Source: Nioella ostreopsis
GTDB taxonomy: Bacteria; Pseudomonadota; Alphaproteobacteria; Rhodobacterales; Rhodobacteraceae
Assembly (NCBI RefSeq): GCF_004000255.1
Contig: NZ_RCIQ01000001.1
Span: forward strand, 248,001-312,000
Length of the DNA: 64,000 nucleotides
Direction: 5' to 3'
Below the pieces are notes generated by a model. It made no database searches and was not told where the DNA came from. It worked only from the letters and a program-made list of their open reading frames with translations. Shown piece by piece: positions 32,912 to 41,686 of this stretch; the first letter of the stretch is position 1; each line of letters starts with the position of its first letter. The translations under genes were made by a program, and so were the position numbers.

Positions 32912-33646
32912 TCAGATGCTGGTCTTCTTGAAGATCATCTCGGGCACCGCGCAGATGATCGACATCACGAGCCACCAGATTGGCCGTACATATATGATAT
33001 TACGTTGTTTTTTCACGGCCTTGACGATGGCGTCCGCGACTTCGTCGGGTTCTGCCGTCAGCTTGGCGGGCAGGTCCAGATGGGCGGTCATGGCGGTGTT
33101 CACGAAGCCCGGTTTCACCGTCACCACATGCACGTTCTGCTTGGCCAACCGGTTGCGAAGCCCCGACAGGAAGGCGGTGAAGCCTGCCTTGGCCGATCCG
33201 TAGACATAGTTCGAGGCCCGACCACGGTCGCCCGCGACGGAACTGATTCCCACCAATGTGCCCGAACCCCGGTTCGCAAACCGGTCTGCCAGAACTCCAA
33301 AAACGATCGCCGGGCCCTCGAAATTGGAGCGCAGGACAGCGACCGCCTTGGCCGGATCTTTCTCATTCTCCTCCTGCTCGCCCATGGTGCCCACAGCGCA
33401 AACCGCGATACGTGGCAGAACCGGCAGGCCATCAACGAAGCCCTCGTGCCCCTCCACATCAAGCGCGTCGAAGTCGTGAAGCGTGACCTCTACCCCGTAG
33501 CGGGTTTCCAGATCGGCCTTCTCCATCTGCATACTGTCCGCATTGCGGGCAGCCAGTTGGATGGGGTGGCCGAGCGCGGCAAAGGCGCGGGCAGTGGCGC
33601 GGGCCATGTCGGACCGTGCGCCGAGGATCAGAACGGGGTGGGTCAC
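32912..33646 (-). CDS. SDR oxidoreductase, DprE2-like
   Basis: 244 residues from a GTG that overlaps the upstream stop (GTGA, 33643-33646). The SDR cofactor motif LILGARSDMARATARAF and the catalytic ISSVAGDRG...YVYGSAKAG (Tyr/Lys) are present. Relatives reduce the 2-keto intermediate of decaprenyl-phospho-ribose to arabinose in partnership with DprE1. A C-terminal hydrophobic segment (PIWWLVMSIICAVPEMIF) may tether it to the membrane where the lipid-linked substrate lies. Last gene of the four-gene operon. The exact lipid substrate is inferred. Confidence 0.8.
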   Translation of the reverse strand: MTHPVLILGARSDMARATARAFAALGHPIQLAARNADSMQMEKADLETRYGVEVTLHDFDALDVEGHEGFVDGLPVLPRIAVCAVGTMGEQEENEKDPAKAVAVLRSNFEGPAIVFGVLADRFANRGSGTLVGISSVAGDRGRASNYVYGSAKAGFTAFLSGLRNRLAKQNVHVVTVKPGFVNTAMTAHLDLPAKLTAEPDEVADAIVKAVKKQRNIIYVRPIWWLVMSIICAVPEMIFKKTSI

Positions 33647-34965
33647 AGGTGGAGCCTTTCGGATTGGGCCGAGGCAAAGGCATCGGCAAGGCCGTTCTCC
33701 CGCCGCCATTGTGCAAATGCAGCGGCGCGGGGGTCGGCGGTGGCGAAAGTGTCGGCCGGAACGCGGCTGTCCTTGGCGAGGTAGAAGCGCCCGCCATTGT
33801 CGAGCGTGATCGCGTCCAGTTCCGGCATCAGGGCGATGGCGCGGGGGTGGCGCGGGAAATCGAGCGCCAGCGTGTAGCCTTCCATGGGGAAGGAAAAGGG
33901 GCTGTCCTGCGGGCCGAAGCGTTTGAGCACCGAAAGGAAGGACGCCTGACCGGAGTCAGATATCGCCGACATCAAGCGGTGCAATCCCTCGCGCGCCCGG
34001 TCCTGCGGCAACACGCATTGGAACTGCATGAACCCCTTGCGGCCATAAAGCCGGTTCCATTTCAGGATTGCGTCGAGCGGATAGAAATACCCGTCCCAGT
34101 CGATGATCTGCTGACCTTCCTGCCGCGCGCCGTTCCAGAAATAGAGTGCATTGAAGGCGCGAACGGAAAGCGGGTTCAGGGCAAAGCCCGGTGCGTTCAT
34201 CGGGAAGGTCTTCTTGCGACGGCGAGGGGCCTTGAAGGGCGTGGCGCGGTAGCGCGGGGGCACCTCGCCCGGTTCCGCATGTTCCCCCAGCATCACCAGC
34301 GACCGGCCAAGCGCCGCACCTTTCGCGGCACAGTCGATCCAGGCGACGGAATAGGTCGCGGCCATGTTGTCCTCGAAAGCGCTGATCGCCTCATCGAGAT
34401 TGGCGGCGGGGATCATCGTCTGTCGAATCCAGCCGGATTTGACCGACCGAAGCCGGATCGCACAGCGCAGGATGACGCCGGTCAGCCCCATGCCGCCGAT
34501 GGTCCAGCCGAACAGATCAGAGTTCTCGTCGCGCGAACAGCGGGTGACAGAGCCATCCGGCCCCATCAGGTCAATCCAGTCCACACAGGCGCGGAAGCTG
34601 CCGTCCACATGGTGGTTCTTGCCATGCACATCCGCCGCGATCGCGCCGCCAAGCGTGATCAGCTTGGTGCCCGGCGTGACCATGGGAAACCAGCCGCGCG
34701 GCAGGAAGCTGTCGATGACGTCAGACAGCATCACGCCCGCCTCGGCCACCAGCTGCCCGGTGGCGGCGTTGAAGGACAGCATCCGATCGAAACGGCGCAT
34801 GTCGAGCGTGCGCACGGCCCCGATGGCGCTGTCGCCGTAGGACCGGCCATTGCCGCGCGCGATGGCGCGGCCTTCTGTGACCTGTTCGGCCACCTCTGCC
34901 TCGGTGCGCGGCGCGGTCAGTTGAGTTGTGCGTTTGGGGAAATTGCCCCAGCCGGTCAGCTGCAT
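33643..34965 (-). CDS. FAD-linked oxidase, DprE1-like
   Basis: 440 residues. FAD-binding signatures ARGNGRSYGDSA and LGGAIAADVHGKNHHVDGSF, then FLSVLKRFGPQDSPFSFP and FYLAKDSRVPADTF, follow the DprE1 order. It would oxidise the 2' hydroxyl of polyprenyl-phosphoryl-ribose. At the position equivalent to the mycobacterial active-site cysteine (ICVDFP) this protein has alanine (LALDFP). It overlaps the GtrA gene by one base (TAATG) and DprE2 by four, so translation is coupled. Confidence 0.83.
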   Translation of the reverse strand: MQLTGWGNFPKRTTQLTAPRTEAEVAEQVTEGRAIARGNGRSYGDSAIGAVRTLDMRRFDRMLSFNAATGQLVAEAGVMLSDVIDSFLPRGWFPMVTPGTKLITLGGAIAADVHGKNHHVDGSFRACVDWIDLMGPDGSVTRCSRDENSDLFGWTIGGMGLTGVILRCAIRLRSVKSGWIRQTMIPAANLDEAISAFEDNMAATYSVAWIDCAAKGAALGRSLVMLGEHAEPGEVPPRYRATPFKAPRRRKKTFPMNAPGFALNPLSVRAFNALYFWNGARQEGQQIIDWDGYFYPLDAILKWNRLYGRKGFMQFQCVLPQDRAREGLHRLMSAISDSGQASFLSVLKRFGPQDSPFSFPMEGYTLALDFPRHPRAIALMPELDAITLDNGGRFYLAKDSRVPADTFATADPRAAAFAQWRRENGLADAFASAQSERLHL

Positions 34966-35390
34966 TACGTCCCCTCTGCCTGCAAGCGGTCGTCGGTGAA
35001 GACGAAGCGGCGGTCGAGCATGTACTTTGTCACATAGCCCACCATCAGGCCCAGAATGGCCCCAAGTTCCCGCATCAGATCGGTGCCCCAGATCAGCCAG
35101 AAGGCGGTCTCGGATCCCCAGAAGATGCAGGTCGTGACCAGCCCCATGGCGGTATAGAGCGCGAATTTGCGGCTATGGGCCTTTACCCCGGTGGACTGGT
35201 CGAAAAAGATCCAGCGCTTGTCCAGCACGTATTTCACCACCAGCCCGACCAGCGTGCCGGCGGCCACCGCCATGGCGAAGACGCCGCCGCTGTCACCGAA
35301 GGACAGGACGATGCGCTGCGTACCCAGGTTGGTCACGGTCGCGATCACCGCGAACAGGGCATAGCGCAATGCGAGGCTCGCGGTGCTCAT
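34965..35390 (-). CDS. GtrA-family membrane protein
   Basis: 141 residues, four predicted membrane helices. The motifs ATVTNLGTQRIVLSF, VKYVLDKRWIFF and VTKYMLDRRFVFTDD (two similar halves with DKRWIF/DRRFVF) are typical of GtrA, a family implicated in moving polyprenyl-phosphate sugars across the membrane. In actinobacterial arabinogalactan loci a GtrA-like gene also accompanies arabinose donor genes. It overlaps the upstream UbiA gene by four bases (ATGA). The likely role is flipping or handling the lipid-linked pentose. Confidence 0.85.
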   Translation of the reverse strand: MSTASLALRYALFAVIATVTNLGTQRIVLSFGDSGGVFAMAVAAGTLVGLVVKYVLDKRWIFFDQSTGVKAHSRKFALYTAMGLVTTCIFWGSETAFWLIWGTDLMRELGAILGLMVGYVTKYMLDRRFVFTDDRLQAEGT

Positions 35391-36835
35391 AGAAACAGCG
35401 CCCCCGCTGCAAGCGCCAGCATGGCGAGGAAGGTCGCCTGGCTGGTCCGGTCGGTCACCGCGAAAACCATCGGGTCATCGTTCATCTTGCCCCTGTGGGT
35501 GACGAACACCATTCGTGTGACCCAGAATAGAAGCAACCCACAGACCCCCCACAGATAGGTGGGCGACATGTAGTTCGCGCGAATATCGGGCGTGTTGATG
35601 TAAAGCGCCAGAACCAGCACTGACAACAGGCCGGAACTTGTGGCGATCTGGGTGATGATCGGCAGATCCTCCAACCCATATCCCCGGCCCACGGTTTTTT
35701 CCTGCCCGGTGGATTTCAGATGCACCAGCTCTGCCTGTCGTTTGACGGCGGCCAGCGAGAAGAAGAAGAACATCGAGAAGGCCAGCAGCCACAGGGACAA
35801 CGGGATGCCGGTGGCGACGCCGCCTGCCACGATGCGCAACGTATAAAGCCCCGCCAAGACGCAGATATCGACGATCACCTTGCGCTTGAGCCAGAGCGAA
35901 TAGCTCATGGTCATCAGGAAGTAGAAGGCGATAACACCAAGGAACTTCACGCTCAGCGTGGCCGCCGTGGCAAGCCCGAGGACCAGAAGGATCGGAAACA
36001 GCATCGTCCCATGCGGCACCTGCAACCGGCCAGAGGCCATCGGACGCTTGCATTTGCGCGCATGGGCGCGGTCGGGGCCAAGATCCAGCAGATCGTTCAG
36101 CACATAGCCCGATGACGCCACCAGCCCGAAGGCCAGAAACGCCAGCAGACATTGCAGGAAACTGGCCAGTCCAAGAGAATGGCTGGCCAGCACCGGCACG
36201 AAGACGAGGACGTTTTTCAGCCATTGATGCAGGCGCATCGCCTTGAAGATCGGGATCAGCGCATGTTCGGGCGGGCTGATATGGGTGACATCGGCATTGA
36301 CCCCGGCCACCTTGGCCTGAAATCCTCTTGTCGCACCAACGGTCACGGCGGCCTTGGCGCGCGACCAGACCTTCAGGTCGGCCTTGCTGTCACCCACGTA
36401 GATATAGCCGCCGGGGCCGTAGTGGTTGTCGAGGAAGTCTGCCTTGCGCTCTGCCTTCAGGTTGTTGCCCGGCTCGGTCCCGAACACCTCGTCAAAGAGG
36501 CCCAGATGTGCCGCGATCCGGTCCGCAAGGATCTGGTCGGAGGCGGTCACCAACGCGGTCTTGCCACCCTCGGCGCGCCAAGCCTCGATGTGGGCAATGA
36601 CCTCGGCATTATAGGGCAGGCGGGCGATGTCGGGGCTGGCGGTTTCCGCCAGTGCGCGTTTCAGCTCCGGGATGCCTTGGGACAGGGCCTTGGCCGCAAT
36701 GATCGGTGTACGCCAGTTGCGCGCGGCACTGGCCCAGAAGCATTCGAACAGCATATCGGACCGCAAAAGGGTCCCGTCCAGATCGACGACCAGAACGCTG
36801 TCTTTGGTGCCGGAATCGCGCATCTTCCCGTTCAT
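35387..36835 (-). CDS. HAD phosphatase-UbiA prenyltransferase fusion (phosphoribose transferase-like)
   Basis: 482 residues. The N-terminal HAD domain (about 1-190) has the nucleophile motif VVDLDGTLLRSD and YVGDSKADLKVW. The C-terminal UbiA domain (about 195-482, roughly eight helices) has NDLLDLGPDRAHARK...RP, the aspartate-rich pattern of decaprenyl-phosphate 5-phosphoribosyltransferases. The fusion would make polyprenyl-phosphoryl-5-phosphoribose and dephosphorylate it, two steps done by separate proteins in mycobacteria. First gene of the operon; starts at 36835 or at M5 (36823) are equally plausible. Confidence 0.85.
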   Translation of the reverse strand: MNGKMRDSGTKDSVLVVDLDGTLLRSDMLFECFWASAARNWRTPIIAAKALSQGIPELKRALAETASPDIARLPYNAEVIAHIEAWRAEGGKTALVTASDQILADRIAAHLGLFDEVFGTEPGNNLKAERKADFLDNHYGPGGYIYVGDSKADLKVWSRAKAAVTVGATRGFQAKVAGVNADVTHISPPEHALIPIFKAMRLHQWLKNVLVFVPVLASHSLGLASFLQCLLAFLAFGLVASSGYVLNDLLDLGPDRAHARKCKRPMASGRLQVPHGTMLFPILLVLGLATAATLSVKFLGVIAFYFLMTMSYSLWLKRKVIVDICVLAGLYTLRIVAGGVATGIPLSLWLLAFSMFFFFSLAAVKRQAELVHLKSTGQEKTVGRGYGLEDLPIITQIATSSGLLSVLVLALYINTPDIRANYMSPTYLWGVCGLLLFWVTRMVFVTHRGKMNDDPMVFAVTDRTSQATFLAMLALAAGALFL

Positions 36836-37048
36836 CTTCCCGGCGTGGGTCTGCCTTTAAGTCCCCGTGCCGTGCTGCTCTTCGTTTCGTTGAATTTTAT
36901 AAGGCACGCAAAAGCTTGCATAGGGTTAAGGCATTGGCCAGCCGTTTCTGTGGTTTTCTTTGGAAAGCTTGGGGCAAGACGGTCGACAGCCGGGGGGCGA
37001 ATTCGCTAGGGTTTGACCTGTATTTCAATCATAAACCGGTCCGCTGCC

Positions 37049-38128
37049 ATGAAAATTCCGCTTTTGCCTTCGCTGTCCGGGGTTGCCATGACCCTGGCGC
37101 TGTCTGTCAGTCCACTGGCGCTTGCTGCGCAAACCGCGCCGGAAAATGCCGCCGCGCTATGCGCTGAGACGGCTGGTGTGCCAAACGCCGGGGTGCCGAT
37201 CAGCCCCGAAGCACAGGACGCGCTGGAGGCCGCACTGGCCGAAGCCATGCCCTATTGCGAGCAGGCCTTGGCAGAGGGCAGCGAAGATCCGGTCGTTCTG
37301 TTCCATATCGGCGCGATCCGGCAGGCCGATGGCGATCATGAGGAGGCCGTTGCCGCCTTTGAAGCCGCTGCCGCTGCCGGGCTGGCCGCCGCGAATACCA
37401 AGCTAGGCGACTATCATCTCTTCGGGATCGGCCCGTTGCGGCGCGATGCCGATACGGCGGCGGAATATTTCGCTGCTGCCGCCGAAGGGGGCGATCCGGC
37501 CGGTCAGATGACGCTCGGGCTGTTGCACCGGATCGGGGCAGGTGTGCCACGAGATACGGGCCGTATGGTGGAACTGATGCGCGCGGCGGCGGATGGGGGG
37601 TATCACTTCGCCCAGTACCGGCTTGGCCAGACCTATTTGACGGGCGACGGCATTCCGGGCGGCGAGGATGACTCGCTCGGCATCCCCGACCGGGATGAGG
37701 CGGCGCGCTATCTGTCCATGGCTGCCGAGCAGGGCAATATCGAGGCGGTGCTGGATCTGGCGCGGATCTATTCCGAGCTTGACGGCCCGGGCACCGGCGA
37801 CGCAGACCAGCAGTTCCGCTGGACCGAACGCGCGGTTGAGGCGGGGTTGCCCGATGCGATTGCGGCGCTTGGCTTCCTCTACGAACGCGGGCGCGGGGTT
37901 GAGGCCGACCCGGAGCAGGCGGCGGCGCTTTATGTGCAGGCGCTGGAAACCGGCGATGTGGATATGGATGACCTGCGCGGGCGGATCGGCGGCTATGAAC
38001 CCCCATGGGACCGGGCCACGGCCATCGCCTTTCAGGTGATCCTGCAGGAGCGTGGGCTGTATCTGGGCGCGATTGACGGCCAGATCGGCCCGATGTCGCG
38101 GGCGGCTGCTGCGGCGCTGGATGACTAG
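37049..38128 (+). CDS. Secreted Sel1-repeat protein
   Basis: 359 residues. The signal peptide MKIPLLPSLSGVAMTLALS, ending near LALAAQT, sets the start; the frame opens at 37013. Several Sel1/TPR-like repeats follow (AAAAGLAAANTKLGDYHLFG, DGGYHFAQYRLGQTYLTG, AGLPDAIAALGFLYERGRG). The C-terminus (RGLYLGAIDGQIGPMSRAAA) is a peptidoglycan-binding-like helical module. A periplasmic scaffold role is likely; the partner is unknown. The stop overlaps the convergent gene's stop within a CTAG. Confidence 0.8.
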   Translation: MKIPLLPSLSGVAMTLALSVSPLALAAQTAPENAAALCAETAGVPNAGVPISPEAQDALEAALAEAMPYCEQALAEGSEDPVVLFHIGAIRQADGDHEEAVAAFEAAAAAGLAAANTKLGDYHLFGIGPLRRDADTAAEYFAAAAEGGDPAGQMTLGLLHRIGAGVPRDTGRMVELMRAAADGGYHFAQYRLGQTYLTGDGIPGGEDDSLGIPDRDEAARYLSMAAEQGNIEAVLDLARIYSELDGPGTGDADQQFRWTERAVEAGLPDAIAALGFLYERGRGVEADPEQAAALYVQALETGDVDMDDLRGRIGGYEPPWDRATAIAFQVILQERGLYLGAIDGQIGPMSRAAAAALDD

Positions 38129-38433
38129 CGGTTGATCTCGACGCTCTGACGCAGCTCTCCGCTGTCCCGGTCGAAAATCAGGATGCGGTCGTCATCGGTC
38201 ACGACCGCATACCAGCCCTCGCCCATTGTGACTGCACTGGCGCGCACGCCCTCGGGCAATATCACCTGATCGGGCAGGCTGACACCATTGCCGCCCGGGA
38301 AACGGGTGACAAAGGTGATCACGACCGCTATCAGCCCGACAATCATCACCACCGTCAGGACCGTCACGAGGATGCGCAGCACCCTCAGGTTCAGCGGGTC
38401 CTTGTCGTCCTCTGTCAGCGGAGCGTTCTGCAT
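38125..38433 (-). CDS. DUF6476-like membrane-anchored protein
   Basis: 102 residues. A single N-terminal membrane helix (VLRILVTVLTVVMIVGLIA) is followed by a periplasmic beta-rich tail ending WYAVVTDDDRILIFDR. Matches, from memory, the small Rhodobacterales family DUF6476; function unknown. Its start codon shares the CATG at 38431-38434 with the divergent rluD-like gene, so each gene carries its ribosome site inside the other's coding sequence. The start at 38433 is set by this family's N-terminus and a purine-rich GAAAGG. Confidence 0.75.
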   Translation of the reverse strand: MQNAPLTEDDKDPLNLRVLRILVTVLTVVMIVGLIAVVITFVTRFPGGNGVSLPDQVILPEGVRASAVTMGEGWYAVVTDDDRILIFDRDSGELRQSVEINR

Positions 38434-39466
38434 GTCCGGCCTTTCGTCCAAGATCGTCTCGGTCCGTATTGGTCCGGACCCTGCGCCGCGCCTTGATAAG
38501 GCACTGGCCCGCGATGTGCCAGAGGAGGCGTCTCTCAGCCGGTCGCGGCTGGCGAAACTGATTGCGGACGGCATGGTGCGCGTGAATGGGGCCGTCGTGA
38601 CGGATGCCAAGGCGAAGCTGGTCGAGGATGATCTGGTCGAGGTCACCGTCGAGGAAGCCGCCGATGTGGCGACGATGCCCGAGGATATCCCGCTGGAGAT
38701 CCTCCATGAAGACGATGATCTGATCGTGATCAACAAGCCTGTTGGCATGGTGGTGCATCCCGCCCCGGGAACCCCTTCAGGCACGCTCGTTAACGCATTG
38801 TTGCATCATTTCGGTGGCAACCTGTCTGGCGTCGGCGGCGAAAAGCGCCCCGGCATCGTGCACCGGATCGACAAGGACACGTCGGGCCTGTTGGTGGTGG
38901 CCAAGTCCGACCGTGCGCATCACGGGCTGGCGGCGCAGTTCGAGAAACACACGGTCGACCGGCACTATCTGGCGCTGTGTCATGGCGAACCCGATGCGTC
39001 CGACCCCCGGTTGCGCGGCGTGCGGGGCACCAGCTTCGAGATGGGCGGCATCCTCAAGATCACCACGCAGCTCGCGCGTCACAAGACCGACCGGCAGCGG
39101 CAGGCGGTGCTGTTTTCCGGCGGCCGCCACGCGGTTACGCGGGCGCGGGTGGAGGAAGGGTTCGGCGCGGTGGCGCTGATCAATTGCTGGCTGGAAACCG
39201 GTCGCACCCATCAGATCCGGGTGCATCTTGCCCATGCAGGCCACGCCCTCATTGGCGACCAGACCTATGGCGGGCGGCGCAAGGTGGCTCCGAAGGTGAT
39301 GGGCGAGGCGCTGGCGGCGGAGCTCAACAACTTTCCCCGGCAGGCCCTGCACGCCGCAACGCTTGGTTTTGTGCACCCGGTCAGCAGCGAGCATCTGAGC
39401 TTCGAGGCCCCTCTGCCCGAGGATATGGCGACGCTTCTTGAAAAACTTCGCGAAACTGCCCGCTAA
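38432..39466 (+). CDS. rluD: RluA-family pseudouridine synthase (RluD-like)
   Basis: 344 residues. An N-terminal S4 RNA-binding domain (RLDKALARDVPEE...SRSRLAKLIADGMVRVNG) precedes the synthase domain with the catalytic motif GIVHRIDKDTSGLLVVAK. Relatives modify 23S rRNA at positions 1911/1915/1917. The start ATG lies in the same CATG as the divergent membrane-protein gene, with GGAG eight bases upstream; the open frame extends further but without support. Assignment to RluD rather than RluC is moderate. Confidence 0.88.
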   Translation: MSGLSSKIVSVRIGPDPAPRLDKALARDVPEEASLSRSRLAKLIADGMVRVNGAVVTDAKAKLVEDDLVEVTVEEAADVATMPEDIPLEILHEDDDLIVINKPVGMVVHPAPGTPSGTLVNALLHHFGGNLSGVGGEKRPGIVHRIDKDTSGLLVVAKSDRAHHGLAAQFEKHTVDRHYLALCHGEPDASDPRLRGVRGTSFEMGGILKITTQLARHKTDRQRQAVLFSGGRHAVTRARVEEGFGAVALINCWLETGRTHQIRVHLAHAGHALIGDQTYGGRRKVAPKVMGEALAAELNNFPRQALHAATLGFVHPVSSEHLSFEAPLPEDMATLLEKLRETAR

Positions 39467-39558
39467 ACTGTGCGCAAATGCACGTGAAAACCCTGTAACA
39501 TGCGTTGCGGTGCGTGAGCTTCGCGGGGTAATGTCTTCAGGAATTCGTGGACAGGCCT

Positions 39559-39587
39559 CTTGAATGGCTTTGTTTACGTTCCCATCT
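39559..39587 (+). promoter_or_regulatory. Candidate heat-shock (sigma-32) promoter of rpoH
   Basis: CTTGAA (39559-39564), 17 bases, CCATCT (39582-39587) resembles the sigma-32 promoter pattern CTTGAA-N13-17-CCCCAT, about 57 bases before the rpoH ATG. Autoregulation of rpoH is known in some alphaproteobacteria. A second CTTGAA follows at 39586 without a good partner. Confidence 0.45.
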
Positions 39588-39644
39588 TGAATTTAAGTTA
39601 ATCAGATTTACATCTGAGGATGTCGAACAGGGGATCCGAAAAAC

Positions 39645-40541
39645 ATGAGCAGTTATGCAAATCTCCCGGCGCCGTCGCCGGAACAGGGCCTGAATCGCTA
39701 CCTGCAGGAAATCCGCAAATTTCCGATGCTGGAGCCGGAGCAGGAATATATGCTCGCCAAACGGTGGGTGGACCACGAAGACACCGAGGCCGCCCATCAG
39801 ATGGTGACGTCGCATCTGCGTCTGGCCGCCAAGATCGCCATGGGCTATCGCGGCTACGGTCTGCCGCAGGCCGAGGTGATCTCCGAGGCCAATGTGGGTC
39901 TGATGCAGGCAGTGAAGCGGTTCGACCCCGAAAAGGGCTTCCGTCTAGCAACCTATGCCATGTGGTGGATCCGCGCCTCGATCCAGGAATATATCCTGCG
40001 GTCCTGGTCGCTGGTGAAGCTTGGCACGACGAGCGCGCAGAAGAAGCTGTTCTTCAACCTGCGCAAGGCCAAGGCCCGCATCGGCGCGCTGGAAGACGGT
40101 GACCTGCGGCCCGAACATGTTGAGCGGATCGCCCATGATCTGGGCGTGACCGAAACCGAGGTGGTTTCCATGAACCGGCGCCTGTCCGGAGGCGATGCCT
40201 CGCTCAATGCCATGATCGGCACCGAAGGCGACAGCGCGACCCAGTGGCAGGACTGGCTGGAGGACGAGGATGCCGACCAGGCCGGTGACTATGCCGAGCG
40301 GGATGAGATGCAGCACCGCCTTGCCCTGATGGAAGAGGCGATGGAGGTCCTGAACGAGCGTGAGCGGGATATCCTGACGCAACGCCGCCTGCAGGATCAA
40401 CCGGTGACGCTGGAAGATCTGTCGAGTGTCTACGATGTCAGCCGCGAACGCATCCGCCAGATCGAGGTGCGCGCCTTTGAAAAACTGCAAAAACGGATGC
40501 GCGACTTGGCGCGGGAACAGGGCGTTCTTGAGACGGCCTGA
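39645..40541 (+). CDS. rpoH: RNA polymerase sigma factor RpoH (sigma-32)
   Basis: 298 residues. Contains region 2 (SEANVGLMQAVKRFDPEKGF, YAMWWIRASIQEYILRSWSL), the RpoH box QKKLFFNLRK that separates it from other sigma-70 proteins, and region 4 (YDVSRERIRQIEVRAFEKLQ). It directs the heat-shock regulon. Many Rhodobacterales carry two rpoH genes; which one this is cannot be told. A strong terminator follows. Confidence 0.96.
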   Translation: MSSYANLPAPSPEQGLNRYLQEIRKFPMLEPEQEYMLAKRWVDHEDTEAAHQMVTSHLRLAAKIAMGYRGYGLPQAEVISEANVGLMQAVKRFDPEKGFRLATYAMWWIRASIQEYILRSWSLVKLGTTSAQKKLFFNLRKAKARIGALEDGDLRPEHVERIAHDLGVTETEVVSMNRRLSGGDASLNAMIGTEGDSATQWQDWLEDEDADQAGDYAERDEMQHRLALMEEAMEVLNERERDILTQRRLQDQPVTLEDLSSVYDVSRERIRQIEVRAFEKLQKRMRDLAREQGVLETA

Positions 40542-40565
40542 GGAAAGCTCCAGTCAATCTGTAAC

Positions 40566-40592
40566 GGCCCGCCTTTTCGGCGGGCCTTTTTT
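40566..40592 (+). terminator. Rho-independent terminator after rpoH
   Basis: GGCCCGCC / GGCGGGCC make an 8-bp stem with a 5-nt loop, followed by six T residues (40587-40592). It lies 24 bases after the rpoH stop and just before the next ribosome site. Confidence 0.95.
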
Positions 40593-40627
40593 GTGGTCTT
40601 GTTCGCGCTAACAAGGAGATGACCGAA

Positions 40628-41596
40628 ATGACCGATCCGATCCGTTGGGGCGTGCTTGGCGCCGCGAATTTCGCCCGGACCACCATGGCTCCGGCAATCC
40701 ATGATGCCGAAAGCGCGGTTCTGGCTGCGCTGGCCAGTTCCAGCCCGGAAAAAGCGGCTGGATTCGCCGCGCTGGCCCCAGGGCTGCGCATCCATGACAG
40801 CTATGACGCGTTGCTTGCGGACCCTGACATCGACGCGGTCTACATCCCGCTGCCCAATGCCCTGCATGTGGAGTGGACGGAAAAGGCCGCCCGCGCGGGA
40901 AAGCATGTGCTGACGGAAAAGCCCATTGCGATGAAGCTGGACGAAATCGACCGGCTGATCGCGCTGCGCGATGAAGCCGGGCTGCTGATCGCCGAGGCCT
41001 ATATGATCCCCCATCACCCGCAATGGCAGATGGTGCGCGATCTGGTGCAGGGCGGCGAGATCGGTGAGTTGCTGCATATTGACGGATATTTCACCTTCCG
41101 CCTGACCGATACCGGCAATATCCGCATGCGCCCCGAAACCGGTGGCGGCGTGACCCGCGATATCGGGGTCTATACGCTCGGGTCGGCTCGGTTGGTCACG
41201 GGGCAGGAGCCTGAAAACGTGCAATCCCGTTTCGGCTGGCAGAACGGCGTCGATGTGTCGGCCCGGATCTGGGCCAATTTCGGCGGCGCGACCTGTTCCA
41301 TCTACATGAGCATGGAGGCTCCCAATCGGCAGGTGGTCACCTATCACGGCACCGGCGGCTTCATTGAGCTGGTCGCGCCCTTCAACCCTGTCGTCCACCG
41401 CGAAGCCTCGGTCCGCATCGTGCGTGCCGATGGAGAGGAACGCCTGCACCGTTTCCCATCCGCACGGCAATATGTGAATCAGGTGGAAGCTTTCGGGCGC
41501 ACGATCCGCGAGGGGGCCGATTACCCTGTGCCGCTGGAGTTTTCGCGGGGCACACAAGCCGCGCTGGAGGCCGCCTTCGCAGGTGAGATGGCGTAG
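40628..41596 (+). CDS. Gfo/Idh/MocA-family oxidoreductase
   Basis: 322 residues. N-terminal Rossmann domain (IRWGVLGAANFARTTMAPAI), the EKPIAMKL motif with the catalytic lysine of the family, and GGGVTRDIGVYTLGSARLV. Such enzymes oxidise sugars, inositols or related compounds with NAD(P). The ATG at 40628 is nine bases from AAGGAG, while that at 40619 abuts it, so the later start is chosen. It stands between rpoH and a halogenase gene, and its substrate is unknown. Confidence 0.85.
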   Translation: MTDPIRWGVLGAANFARTTMAPAIHDAESAVLAALASSSPEKAAGFAALAPGLRIHDSYDALLADPDIDAVYIPLPNALHVEWTEKAARAGKHVLTEKPIAMKLDEIDRLIALRDEAGLLIAEAYMIPHHPQWQMVRDLVQGGEIGELLHIDGYFTFRLTDTGNIRMRPETGGGVTRDIGVYTLGSARLVTGQEPENVQSRFGWQNGVDVSARIWANFGGATCSIYMSMEAPNRQVVTYHGTGGFIELVAPFNPVVHREASVRIVRADGEERLHRFPSARQYVNQVEAFGRTIREGADYPVPLEFSRGTQAALEAAFAGEMA

Positions 41597-41686
41597 GATC
41601 TCAGCCCAAGCCATGGTTGTTTTGGACTCAAACGATATTTCCCCCTAGTCTTTTGGTGAATTCAGACCACTTTAGGGGAGTTCGTT

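Noticed and set aside
31395-33203. 602-residue plus-strand frame
   Set aside because: Crosses two minus-strand genes in antisense, is low in complexity and matches no family.
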